Assembly (NCBI RefSeq): GCF_005796225.1
Contig: NZ_VAHO01000001.1
Span: forward strand, 186,001 to 250,000
Origin: Pseudarthrobacter sp. NamE5
GTDB lineage: Bacteria; Actinomycetota; Actinomycetes; Actinomycetales; Micrococcaceae
Reading direction: 5' to 3'
Length of the DNA: 64,000 bases
Positions 28,831 through 36,816 of the stretch are shown here, piece by piece. The notes beneath the pieces were generated by a model. The model was not told the origin of the DNA. It did not search any database and was given only the letters and a program-made list of their open reading frames with translations. The position numbers and the translations under genes were made by a program. Every line of letters begins with the position of its first letter. The stretch's first letter is position 1.

Positions 28831-30246
28831 TCAGGCATCAATCACCAGGTCCGTCTGCGCGGTGGAGCAGCAGGGCAGGAACTTGCCTGCAGAAATCTCC
28901 CGTGCCCGGATCCCGCCCTGGTGGTTCATCTCGACGTCCCCTGAAAGCTTGACGACCTTGCAGGAGCCGCACATGCCTTCCTTGCAGTTCGCGCCAATTC
29001 TGACGCCCGCGCGCTGGGCCGCCTCGAGGATATGCTCGGTAGGTTCGATCCGCACATTGATGCCCGTACGCATGAAGGACATGGTGAGGCTGCCTGTTCC
29101 CACCGTGTCGAAGCTCGAGGCATCAGGGGAAGCCGCGTCCGGCTCTTCGCCCGGGATGTCGGCAGAGGGGTCGGAGCCCGGTGCCTCCGGCTGGACGATT
29201 TCCAGCGGCAGCCCTGAGGCCTGCAGGGTTCCGTCCGCGTCGTAACCAGGCTCGTAGAGGCCGAACGCGGCGGGCTGGCTTTCAAAGTAGTCCTCGGCGG
29301 ATTCGGCGATCTCCTCCGCCATCTCCTCCGCGAAGTCGGCGGCAAGTGCCACCTCCGCCTGGTATTCAAGGAGCGTTTGGCGGTCTCCCGAGAAGAACTC
29401 CATGTAGATGGAAGTGTCGTCGACACCGACCTTCTGGAGGAGCTCGGTGGCGGTGTTCAGGTAACCCTCAGGTCCACAGGCGTACACCTGGCGGCCGTTG
29501 GCGTCCGGGGCCACCTCCTCGAGCATGGCCGCCGTCAGCCTTCCGCTGAGCCCTTCCCACCCCTCCGGTATGCTGCGGTCGCCCAGGGAGTAGTAGACCT
29601 TGATGCGTGAGTCCACGGAGGCGATATAGGCCAGTTCCCGGTGGAATGCAAAACCTCCAGCGTCCGAGCCGTGGTAGAGCACCACGACATCGGCGTGTCC
29701 TGGCAGGGAGTGGATGGTCCGCACCATGGACATGATGGGTGTGATCCCTGCACCGGCGGCCAGCAAGAGATACCGTGCCCGCCGGTCGGCATCGGGCAGG
29801 TGGAATGCTCCCACCGGTCCCAGCATCTCAAGAACCGTGCCGGGCTTGACGTTCTCGTGCACCCATGGCGAGACCAGTCCCGTGGAGTCGCACTTGACGG
29901 TGATGCTGAAGGTCCACGGCTCGGTGGGCGAACTGGACAGCGAGTAGCTGCGGTCCACCGGTTCCTGGTCCTCGCCATTGACGGGAAATGCGACGTTCAC
30001 GTACTGGCCCGCACGAAACGCCAGGGGCGCACGGTCGCAGCGGCGGAACACGAAGGTCATCATGGCGCCGGCCTCGGGAACGGTCTCGACACATTCGGCC
30101 ATGAACTCCTGCGGATGCCATGGGTTCAAGGCACGGGCTGCCCGGGCGGGTGTCTCGGTGCTTCCCATCACCCTGTTCCACGGCATCTCAAGTCCGCGGA
30201 TACGCTGTGGTTCCTGGATTGCCGTTTCAGTGAGGAGTTCAATCAT
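28831..30246 (-). CDS. gbcB: Glycine betaine demethylase reductase component (GbcB-like)
   Basis: A 471-aa electron-transfer subunit passing NAD(P)H electrons to GbcA. It has an FAD domain with RSYSLSS (99-105), an NAD domain with AGAGITPIMSM (164-174) and ACGPEGY (256-262), and a C-terminal plant-type 2Fe-2S ferredoxin with Cys421-x4-Cys426-x2-Cys429-x29-Cys459. The start ATG 30246 overlaps the gbcA stop (ATGA), so the subunits are coupled. Odd: about 90 residues (291-383) rich in Glu, Asp, Ala and Pro separate the NAD and ferredoxin domains. This linker is far longer than the short linker I would expect in proteins of this type. Confidence 0.9.
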   Translation of the reverse strand: MIELLTETAIQEPQRIRGLEMPWNRVMGSTETPARAARALNPWHPQEFMAECVETVPEAGAMMTFVFRRCDRAPLAFRAGQYVNVAFPVNGEDQEPVDRSYSLSSSPTEPWTFSITVKCDSTGLVSPWVHENVKPGTVLEMLGPVGAFHLPDADRRARYLLLAAGAGITPIMSMVRTIHSLPGHADVVVLYHGSDAGGFAFHRELAYIASVDSRIKVYYSLGDRSIPEGWEGLSGRLTAAMLEEVAPDANGRQVYACGPEGYLNTATELLQKVGVDDTSIYMEFFSGDRQTLLEYQAEVALAADFAEEMAEEIAESAEDYFESQPAAFGLYEPGYDADGTLQASGLPLEIVQPEAPGSDPSADIPGEEPDAASPDASSFDTVGTGSLTMSFMRTGINVRIEPTEHILEAAQRAGVRIGANCKEGMCGSCKVVKLSGDVEMNHQGGIRAREISAGKFLPCCSTAQTDLVIDA

Positions 30247-31547
30247 GCCAAGTGCTCCTGCACGCGCTGCACGTACCAGTTGATGAAGGCTTCGACCTGG
30301 TATTCGCTCTTCATGTAGGGACCGGGCTCGTAGGCGGGGCTGCCGGCACCCTGCTGGCAAAGCTCCACGAACGCCTTGTCCTGCAGGTTCGTCTGCTTCC
30401 AGGTGTAGGTGAGCTTCTCGAGGTCGTAGTCGACGCCTTCCACGGCGTCGTCGGCCACCAGCCAGGTGGTGCGTACGAGGCTCTGGTGTTCGTTGATGGG
30501 GAAGACAGCGAATGTGATGACGTGGTCGCCCAGGAAATGGAACCAGCTGTTGGGCTGCAGGTGCATGGAGCAGCGGCCAAGGCGGAAGTCGCGCAAGTCA
30601 CCGAGCAGCTTCTTGGACAGCCTGCGCCCGTCGGCGGAGAACGATTCGCCCTCTCCATCGAGTGATTCCCGTGAGATGCGGATTCCCGCGATACGGGTGT
30701 CAAGCTGCTCCACCACCTCGTAGGGAAGTCCATAACGGCGGCAACGCTCCTCGAGGGAGGACTGGGCCTGCTTGTTCCGGTCCCAGACTTCCTCAAGATG
30801 CGGCGGGATCAGGCCCTCCGTCAGGCCCCAGGTGGGGAAGAGGGAGCAAGCGAGCTCGGGGTGGCCGTCACAGTGGTAGCACTCACGGTTGTTCTCCATG
30901 ACGAGCTTCCAGTTGCCCTCTTCGATGATGTTCTGCTGGTAAGCGATCTTCGTCTTCGAAAGATCGTGGGGCGCGAGGTAGGGCTCAAAGATCTTTGCGG
31001 TTTCGTCGAAATCCGTCGGCGGTTCGTCCGCGATGCAGACGAAGATGAGGCCGGCAACCTCGCGGCCATGGGCGCGCTTGAGGGCAAAGCAGTTCTTGTC
31101 GAACTTGGCTTCGCCAGGAGCGGAGGCGTGGATCAGGTTGCCCTCGGGGGAATAGGTCCAGGAGTGGTAGCCGCAGACGAGGTTACCGGTGGAGCCAGCG
31201 GACTCGGTCAGAACGCGGGCACCGCGGTGGCGGCACACGTTGTGCAGGACGTTGACGCCGCCGTCGTCGTTGCGCAGCACAATCAGGGAGTAGGGCCCGT
31301 AGTCCACCGTGACGTAGTCGCCCGGTTCCGGCAGTTCGGCGGTGCTGGCAGCGAAGATCCAGTGCTGGCCGAAAATGGCCTCCATGTCGATTTTGAAGAT
31401 CGCGGGGTCGGTGTAGAAGGGGGCGTCGAGGGAGTAGCCCGTGCGCCGGAACTGAAACAAGGCGGTGATTTCTGCCAGCTGCTCGTCAGGCAACGATGCA
31501 GCGAGTTTTCCGCGTGTATTGAGGGGCGCGTTCACTGAAGCGGTCAT
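30243..31547 (-). CDS. gbcA: Glycine betaine demethylase oxygenase component (GbcA-like Rieske)
   Basis: A 434-aa Rieske non-heme iron oxygenase that removes one methyl group of glycine betaine as formaldehyde, giving dimethylglycine. Rieske ligands are Cys105, His107, Cys125 and His128 (NVCRHRGA, CGYHSW). Mononuclear iron ligands His225 and His229 lie in NNRECYHCDGHPEL. The start is ATG 31547 with GGGAGGAAACCC upstream; an earlier in-frame start lacks support. It is first gene of the operon and divergent from a LysR regulator 149 nt away. Stachydrine demethylases are close homologues, but the dmg neighbour makes betaine the likely substrate. Confidence 0.92.
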   Translation of the reverse strand: MTASVNAPLNTRGKLAASLPDEQLAEITALFQFRRTGYSLDAPFYTDPAIFKIDMEAIFGQHWIFAASTAELPEPGDYVTVDYGPYSLIVLRNDDGGVNVLHNVCRHRGARVLTESAGSTGNLVCGYHSWTYSPEGNLIHASAPGEAKFDKNCFALKRAHGREVAGLIFVCIADEPPTDFDETAKIFEPYLAPHDLSKTKIAYQQNIIEEGNWKLVMENNRECYHCDGHPELACSLFPTWGLTEGLIPPHLEEVWDRNKQAQSSLEERCRRYGLPYEVVEQLDTRIAGIRISRESLDGEGESFSADGRRLSKKLLGDLRDFRLGRCSMHLQPNSWFHFLGDHVITFAVFPINEHQSLVRTTWLVADDAVEGVDYDLEKLTYTWKQTNLQDKAFVELCQQGAGSPAYEPGPYMKSEYQVEAFINWYVQRVQEHLA

Positions 31548-31681
31548 GGGTTTCCTCCCGGGAGGCATGGGTAGTGGGTGCTGCGTGAGACCACGGGTGC
31601 AGGGGCGTGGTGGAAGAACTTGTAGTGATGAGATTAGGGTCACAAGAGCTGCAAAAAAAGCGCAAAATAGTGAAGATAACC

Positions 31682-31698
31682 ATGCACAATAGGTGCAT
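31682..31698. promoter_or_regulatory. Inverted repeat at the LysR start (candidate autoregulatory site)
   Basis: ATGCAC-AATAG-GTGCAT, 6-bp perfect arms with 5-nt spacer, in the LysR/gbcA divergent region and overlapping the LysR initiation codon. LysR proteins often bind such dyads close to their own gene. No binding data. Confidence 0.4.
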
Positions 31699-32632
31699 GA
31701 TCGATCCGAGGCTCATCACACTGCGCGTGTTCGGCCGGTGCGGCACCATAGGCGCGACCGCCGAACTCACCGGGTATTCTCCTTCTGCCGTTTCCGCGCA
31801 ATTGCGGGAGCTCCAGCGAGTGCTTGGAATGCAGCTGCTGACGAAAGACGGCCGGGGCGTGCGGCTTACCGCCACCGGGCGCTTCCTGGTGGCAGGTTCG
31901 GATCCCCTCATTGCCCAGTGGGAGAGCCTGCGCGCCGCAGCCATGGAGGCCGGTGACCAGGTGCAGTCCCACTTTGGCCTCGGCGGCTTCTCCTCTGCGG
32001 CTGCCCAGTTGCTCGCGCCGCTCGCCGCCACCCTGCGCTCAACACACCCCCTGCTCGAGGTGCAGGTTCTTGAGGCTGATCCGGCCCGCTGCTTCGACTT
32101 GTTGATTGCGGAACGAATCGATCTTGCAGTCATCGTCGCCATGCAGTCCGACAGTTACGGTGAGGACGATCCGCGCTTCGAGCAGAAAGTCCTGCTCGAC
32201 GATCCACTGGACGTGATCATTCCCGGTGACCACCCGCTGGCATCAAGGGAAACAGCGACGCTTGAAGAGCTGGCATCGGAACCCTGGATCACGGAGGCCG
32301 CCGGTTCCACCTACCATTCCCTCTTCACCGCGGCGTTCACGGCGGTAGGGGTGACACCGCGGATCGCCCATGAAGCCGTTGAATGGGAAACCCACATCGC
32401 ATTCGTGGGTGCGGGGCTGGGCGTCGGCCTGCTGCCCCGGCTGGCGCCTTTGCATGGTGCCGAAAACGTGGTTCGGTTACGCATCACCGGCAGGACGAGA
32501 CCCACCCGCCGCATTGTCGCAGCGGTCCGCAGGGGCAGCATCGCCTCACCCCTGATCCAGGAGTCGCTGAACATCCTGCAGGTCAACGCCAACCGGATCC
32601 TCACCGAGCGGCTGGAGGAAGAGGACCTTTGA
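31697..32632 (+). CDS. LysR-family regulator of gbcAB operon
   Basis: A 311-aa regulator with an N-terminal winged HTH (FGRCGTIGATAELTGYSPSAVSAQLRELQ, about residues 10-40) and a periplasmic-binding-like effector domain (about 90-300). It is divergent from gbcA and so is the likely activator of betaine demethylation, with betaine or dimethylglycine as plausible inducer. The start is uncertain: ATG 31697 agrees with the usual MIDPRLxTLRxF beginning, while ATG 31682 (five codons earlier) is also possible. Some Arthrobacter betaine regulators are AraC- or GntR-type in other genera, so this assignment rests on position. Confidence 0.85.
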   Translation: MIDPRLITLRVFGRCGTIGATAELTGYSPSAVSAQLRELQRVLGMQLLTKDGRGVRLTATGRFLVAGSDPLIAQWESLRAAAMEAGDQVQSHFGLGGFSSAAAQLLAPLAATLRSTHPLLEVQVLEADPARCFDLLIAERIDLAVIVAMQSDSYGEDDPRFEQKVLLDDPLDVIIPGDHPLASRETATLEELASEPWITEAAGSTYHSLFTAAFTAVGVTPRIAHEAVEWETHIAFVGAGLGVGLLPRLAPLHGAENVVRLRITGRTRPTRRIVAAVRRGSIASPLIQESLNILQVNANRILTERLEEEDL

Positions 32633-32698
32633 GGGCTGCGGTCGTGGGGCGTCCTGGTGTTCAGCGGCTTCCTTATCCTCCCCACGGAAGCTGATGCC

Positions 32699-33511
32699 TT
32701 AGCGGCCGCGGGTGTAGCCCATCCTGGCGCTGACCTGCAGCCCCGCATCTTTGAGGGCTTCGATCAGTCCCGGTGTCTTCTCCGGGTCAAAGCGGAAGGC
32801 CGGGCCGGAGATGCTGATGGCCCCGATCACGGCACTAAGGTGGTTGTAGACCGGGACGGCAACAGCAGTCAGCCCGATCTCGAACTCCTCCCGCACCAGG
32901 CCGTAACCCTCGCGGGCGACGTCGATCAGCTGGGTTTCAAGCTCTTTGCGGTTGGTGATGGTCCGCGGAGTCCTGGGCGGCAGGCCGGTCTCCTTCAAAA
33001 TGCGGTCCCGCTCCTCGGCCGGCAGTGCAGCCAGCAGGACCTTGCCGCTTGAGGTGGCATGCAGCGGGGTCAGGTTGCCCACCCAGTCATAGGTGGCCAA
33101 GGTGGACGGGCCCATCGCCTGGTCCACGTTCACTGCGTAATTGGAGCGGAGGACGGCAAGGTTCACCGTCTCCTTGAATTCCTCCGCCAGCGCTTCCAGC
33201 ACGGGCCGGGCCTCGCGCACCAGGCTGAGCCGCCCGGGAATGGAGCTCGCCAGGCGCAGGATGCCGAAGCCCAGCTGGTACTTGCCGCGGTCGCTGTTCT
33301 GTTGGACCATCTCGCGACTGACCAGGGAACCGAGCAACCGGGACACGGTGGACTTGTGAATCCCTATTTCTTCTGCGATCTCGCTGACGCCGGCATGGCC
33401 GTCCCGCGCCAGGATCTCCAGTACTGTGAGGGCACGGTCAACAGACTGGACGCCGCCGGACTGACCCGGTTCAGCATCGATCTCGGGTTCGCGCTCATCG
33501 TTTGAAGCCAT
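32699..33511 (-). CDS. IclR-family transcriptional regulator
   Basis: A 270-aa regulator. The winged HTH is at about residues 20-80 (SVDRALTVLEILARDG, SEIAEEIGIHKSTVSRLLGSL), followed by an IclR effector domain (about 95-260) with NLTPLHATSSGKVLLA and REEFEIGLTAVAVPVYN. The first 18 residues are an acidic leader. It sits between the LysR gene (convergent, 66 nt) and the remains of LuxR/hexulose-phosphate synthase genes. Its target is probably one of the flanking betaine or sarcosine operons; the actual target is unknown. Confidence 0.9.
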   Translation of the reverse strand: MASNDEREPEIDAEPGQSGGVQSVDRALTVLEILARDGHAGVSEIAEEIGIHKSTVSRLLGSLVSREMVQQNSDRGKYQLGFGILRLASSIPGRLSLVREARPVLEALAEEFKETVNLAVLRSNYAVNVDQAMGPSTLATYDWVGNLTPLHATSSGKVLLAALPAEERDRILKETGLPPRTPRTITNRKELETQLIDVAREGYGLVREEFEIGLTAVAVPVYNHLSAVIGAISISGPAFRFDPEKTPGLIEALKDAGLQVSARMGYTRGR

Positions 33512-33530
33512 GATTCATACTCTCAAGTAG

Positions 33531-33553
33531 GTTGCGGCCCGCGCTCCCGCAAC
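33531..33553. promoter_or_regulatory. Inverted repeat upstream of IclR gene
   Basis: GTTGCGG and CCGCAAC, 7-bp perfect arms with a 9-nt spacer, 19 nt before the IclR start. It could be an autoregulatory operator or a leader hairpin. Confidence 0.3.
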
Positions 33554-33639
33554 TAGGTACCGAGGGAGCCTCCGGTTACTCCACGGTTCCGATCCTAGAC
33601 CGCGGACTGTGACGGAGCCGACATTGCACTCAGCGCGCG

Positions 33640-33867
33640 TCAGCGCAGGCCGTTGCTGTGGGCGAGCGCCATGGCTTCCGTGCGGGACGACGCACCAATC
33701 TTTCGGTAGAGGTTGCGGAGGTGGAACTTCACGGTGTTCTCGCTGATGTGCAGTTTGGCGGCAATGCCGCGGTTCCGCTGGCCCGCCGCCAGCAGCTGCA
33801 GCACCTCCAGCTCCCGCTCCCCAAGGTTCCAGTCCGCCGCTTCGGCTAGCGGGCGGCCCGGCGGGTC
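33640..33867 (-). pseudogene. C-terminal fragment of a LuxR-type regulator
   Basis: About 75 residues ending at 33640 form a nearly complete LuxR/GerE DNA-binding domain: GERELEVLQLLAAGQRN, IAAKLHISENTVKFHLRN, YRKIGASSRTEAM. Upstream of about 33866 the frame stays open but becomes the antisense of hexulose-phosphate synthase, and no sensor domain exists. The 5' part has been deleted. A short HTH-only protein could still be made from an internal start, but none with a ribosome site is evident. Confidence 0.75.
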
Positions 33868-34369
33868 CAGCGCCGTCACCGCCGTCAAGACCGCCCACCC
33901 GGACAAGATCGTGTTCGCGGACATGAAGACCATGGATGCCGGCGAACTGGAGGCCGACATCGCCTTCACCGCCGGCGCGGACCTGGTCTCTGTCCTGGGC
34001 AGCGCCGACGACTCCACCATCGCCGGTGCCGTCAAGGCCGCAAAGGCACACAACAAGGGCATTGTGGTGGACCTGATCGGCTTTGAGGACAAGGTGGGCC
34101 GCGCCAACAAAGCCCGCGCCCTGGGCGCGAAGTTTGTCGAAATGCACGCCGGCCTGGACGAGCAGGCGAAGCCCGGCTACAACCTGGACGTGCTCCTGAG
34201 CGCCGGCGAAAAAGCCCGCGTCCCGTTCTCCGTCGCCGGCGGCGTGAACCTCTCCACCATCGAGGCCGTACAGCGCTCAGGTGCCGACGTGGCCGTCGTC
34301 GGCGGTTCCATCTACAGCGCCGACGATCCCGCCGTTGCCGCCAAGGAACTGAAGGCCGCGATCGTCTAG
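33866..34369 (+). pseudogene. hps: Hexulose-6-phosphate synthase, N-terminally truncated
   Basis: About 167 residues clearly from 3-hexulose-6-phosphate synthase, the formaldehyde-fixing enzyme of the ribulose monophosphate pathway. Visible blocks are SAVTAVKTAHPDK, FADMKTMDAGELEAD (the DxKxxD catalytic motif), GADLVSVLGSADDSTI, EMHAGLDEQA, VPFSVAGGVN and AVVGGSIYS. Roughly 40 N-terminal residues (first beta strand with its catalytic Asp) are missing. The sequence left of about 33866 is LuxR DNA in antisense. No start codon with a ribosome site precedes the fragment. Full-length enzymes are about 207-212 aa. Confidence 0.85.
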
Positions 34370-34400
34370 CCCCAGGGCCCTATATGTCCCGCAACCGCAG

Positions 34401-34426
34401 CGGCCCCCACTTTCTGGTGGGGGCCG
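34401..34426. terminator. Hairpin after the hps remnant
   Basis: A perfect 10-bp stem (CGGCCCCCAC and complement) with TTTCTG loop, 31 nt after the hps stop, no T tract. Probably the original hps terminator. Confidence 0.65.
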
Positions 34427-34443
34427 CCGTCGCACCTGAAACC

Positions 34444-34625
34444 CTCTCTCACTTGCTGCGGCCTTTTGGCGATCCCTTTATCACTTGCTGCGGCTTCTAA
34501 GGAAACCCTCTTTCACATCCCGCGGCAGTCTTAGACCCGCCTCCTGTCGACTGAGAGAGGGTTTTGGATTTTGCGGCGGTAAGTGATAGAGCGTTTCGGC
34601 TGAAGCCCCGGTAAGTGATGGAGCG
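34444..34625. repeat. 32-bp repeat array, three forward and three reverse units
   Basis: Forward cores begin at 34444, 34476 and 34508 (CTCTCTCAC, CTTTATCAC, CTCTTTCAC). Reverse cores (GTGAGAGAG-like) belong to units beginning at about 34549, 34581 and 34613. Spacing is exactly 32 bp in both sets. The rest of each unit is partly conserved (TTGCTGCGGC, then TTTTGGC). The array lies between the convergent hps remnant and GntR gene, ending 9 nt before the GntR stop. Confidence 0.8.
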
Positions 34626-34634
34626 CCCTGGCGT

Positions 34635-35306
34635 CTAGAGGATCTTGCGGATGGTTTCCTCGAAGCTCGTGACGTGGTGCAGGGCAAGTTCCCCTGCCTT
34701 GTCCGCGTCGCCGGCCGCCACCGCTTTGAGCAGGTCCACGTGTTCAGTGATGTGGCCGGTCACGGAGGGAACCTTGTCCAGCACCACGCACCAGATGCGG
34801 GTGGCGAGGTTGTCGTAGCGGATCAGGGTGTCTTCCAGGTGCGGGTTGGCTGCCGCCTTGTAGATCAGCCGGTGCACCATGAGGTCATAGCGCATCAGGT
34901 CCCGGGACTCGCCCGTGCCCGGATCGATGCCGGCAATAGCGTCCGCCACTTTCAGTAGTTCCCGGCGCATGCTCTCATTGGCACGGTCTGCAGCCCGGCG
35001 GGCGGCGAGGGGCTCCAGCAGTTCCCGGATTTCCGACACGTCCGCCAGCTCCGTGAAGTCCACATTGGTGGCAAACGTGCCCCGGCGGGGATAGGAAACC
35101 ACCAGGTGGTCCACCTCAAGCCGCTTGATCGCCTCGCGCACCGGAGTGCGGCTGAAGCCGAGCTCCACCGCCAGCCGGCCGTCATTGATGGGCTCACCCG
35201 GGCGGATCTCCAGCATAATCAGTTTGTCACGCAGCTGCCGGTATGCGGCCTCCGCCTGCGAGGGGGCCTCCTCCTCCGCAGGGGCCAGGGCAAGAAGTGC
35301 ATTCAA
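34635..35306 (-). CDS. GntR-family (FCD) regulator, likely of the glyA-sox operon
   Basis: A 223-aa regulator. The N-terminal winged HTH (about residues 18-80: AYRQLRDKLIMLEIRPGE, LAVELGFSRTPVREAIKRLE, YPRRGTFA) is followed by an all-helical FCD ligand domain (about 90-215) with Asp and His residues (DLMVHRLIYKAAAN, HITEHVDLL) that bind metal in this subfamily. It is divergent from glyA with 154 nt between starts, and a perfect palindrome stands in that gap. It probably represses sarcosine oxidation genes until sarcosine or a related acid binds. Confidence 0.9.
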   Translation of the reverse strand: MNALLALAPAEEEAPSQAEAAYRQLRDKLIMLEIRPGEPINDGRLAVELGFSRTPVREAIKRLEVDHLVVSYPRRGTFATNVDFTELADVSEIRELLEPLAARRAADRANESMRRELLKVADAIAGIDPGTGESRDLMRYDLMVHRLIYKAAANPHLEDTLIRYDNLATRIWCVVLDKVPSVTGHITEHVDLLKAVAAGDADKAGELALHHVTSFEETIRKIL

Positions 35307-35413
35307 GGCATCGCTCCATTCTTCGAAACCCGCTGAGATCCAAGCGGTAGCTTCCAGCCGCTTTCGGTCCAGCTATTGACTCTGCTGTGATCGCAATCAT
35401 ACCATTGTTCCCA

Positions 35414-35429
35414 CACTGATATATCAGTG
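35414..35429. promoter_or_regulatory. Perfect 16-bp palindrome, candidate GntR operator
   Basis: CACTGATATATCAGTG is fully symmetric and includes TGATATATCA, a typical GntR-FCD type site. It lies 31 nt before the glyA start and 107 nt before the GntR start, fitting repression of both. Confidence 0.65.
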
Positions 35430-35460
35430 ATTGAACAAGTGGTATTTCAAAGGAGCATCC

Positions 35461-36816
35461 GTGGTTGAGCAGTTGAACGAGCGACTTTCCGCAGTCGATC
35501 CCGAGGTCCAGCAGGCCATCGCCCAGGAGCTGGTGCGCCAGCAGTCCACGCTGGAAATGATTGCCTCCGAGAATTTCGCCCCGTCCGCCGTCATGGAGGC
35601 GCAGGGTTCGGTCCTCACCAACAAGTACGCCGAGGGCTACCCAGGCAAGCGCTACTACGGCGGCTGCGAACACGTTGACGTGGTGGAGCAGCTGGCCATC
35701 GACCGCGTGAAGTCACTGTTCGGCGCCGAGTTCGCCAACGTCCAGCCGCACTCCGGCGCCCAGGCCAACGCCGCCGCCATGTTCGCCCTGCTGAACCCGG
35801 GCGACACCATCATGGGCCTGGACCTGGCCCACGGCGGCCACCTCACCCACGGCATGCGCATCAACTTCTCCGGCAAGCTCTACAACGTGGTTCCCTACCA
35901 CGTCCGCGAATCGGACCTGCGGATCGATATGGCCGAGGTTGAAGCCCTGGCCCTCGAGCACCGCCCCCGCCTGATCGTGGCCGGCTGGTCCGCCTACTCC
36001 CGCCAGCTGGACTTCGCCGAATTCCGCCGCATCGCGGACCTGGTCGACGCCTACCTCATGGTGGACATGGCACACTTCGCCGGCCTCGTGGCAGCAGGCC
36101 TGCACCCTAACCCGGTCCCGTACGCCGATGTTGTCACCACCACCACGCACAAGACCCTAGGCGGCCCGCGCGGCGGCGTGATCCTGGCCAAGGAGCAGTA
36201 CGGCAAGAAGATCAACAGCGCCGTTTTCCCCGGCCAGCAGGGCGGCCCGCTGGAGCACGTCATCGCCGCCAAGGCCGTAGCCTTCAAGCTTGCCGGCAGC
36301 CCGGAGTTCAAGGAACGCCAGGAACGCGTCCTTCAGGGGTCCAAGCTCCTGGCGGAGCGGCTCCTCCAGGACGACGTTGCCGCGGCAGGAATTTCCGTGG
36401 TCAACGGCGGCACCGACGTCCACCTGGTCCTGGTGGACCTTCGGAACTCCGAACTGGACGGGCAGCAGGCCGAAGACGCCCTGCACAAGATCGGCATCAC
36501 CGTGAACCGCAACGCCGTTCCCTTCGACCCCCGCCCGCCGATGGTCTCCTCCGGACTCCGGATCGGCACCCCGGCCCTTGCCACCCGCGGTTTCGGCGCC
36601 ACGGAATTTGCGGAGGTTGCGGACATTATTGCGACGGCGCTCATCGCCGCTGCCGGCAACGGCACCGACGGCACGGGCACCCTGGCCGGGGACACCGCCG
36701 TCGAACTCCGCGCCCGGGTGGCGGCCCTTGCCGAACAGTTCCCCCTCTACCCCCACCTCAACGGCGACGCCGAGGTTGCCGCCTTTGAAGCAGACATGAT
36801 TGGAGCGGCCCAGTGA
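35461..36816 (+). CDS. glyA: Serine hydroxymethyltransferase
   Basis: A 451-aa PLP enzyme interconverting glycine plus 5,10-methylene-THF with serine plus THF. Conserved segments: [19 protein letters not shown] near residue 36, [26 protein letters not shown] and [12 protein letters not shown] with the PLP-binding Lys231. The start is GTG 35461 with AAAGGAG 5 nt before; a TTG 30 nt upstream is not needed. As first gene of the sarcosine oxidase operon, it consumes both products of that reaction (glycine and methylene-THF). A housekeeping glyA is likely elsewhere. Confidence 0.95.
   Translation: MVEQLNERLSAVDPEVQQAIAQELVRQQSTLEMIASENFAPSAVMEAQGSVLTNKYAEGYPGKRYYGGCEHVDVVEQLAIDRVKSLFGAEFANVQPHSGAQANAAAMFALLNPGDTIMGLDLAHGGHLTHGMRINFSGKLYNVVPYHVRESDLRIDMAEVEALALEHRPRLIVAGWSAYSRQLDFAEFRRIADLVDAYLMVDMAHFAGLVAAGLHPNPVPYADVVTTTTHKTLGGPRGGVILAKEQYGKKINSAVFPGQQGGPLEHVIAAKAVAFKLAGSPEFKERQERVLQGSKLLAERLLQDDVAAAGISVVNGGTDVHLVLVDLRNSELDGQQAEDALHKIGITVNRNAVPFDPRPPMVSSGLRIGTPALATRGFGATEFAEVADIIATALIAAAGNGTDGTGTLAGDTAVELRARVAALAEQFPLYPHLNGDAEVAAFEADMIGAAQ

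Noticed and set aside
33713-34369. A full-length 218-aa hexulose-phosphate synthase
   Set aside because: The first 50 codons are the antisense of LuxR helix-turn-helix DNA and do not match the enzyme; only the part from about 33866 is genuine.
34444-34625. Short regular repeats considered as CRISPR
   Set aside because: The whole 32-bp unit is semi-conserved, there are no unique spacers, both orientations occur within one array, and no cas genes are present.
35307-35460. Glycine riboswitch before glyA-sox
   Set aside because: No conserved glycine-aptamer core was seen, and the leader before the GTG is too short and is taken up by the palindrome.
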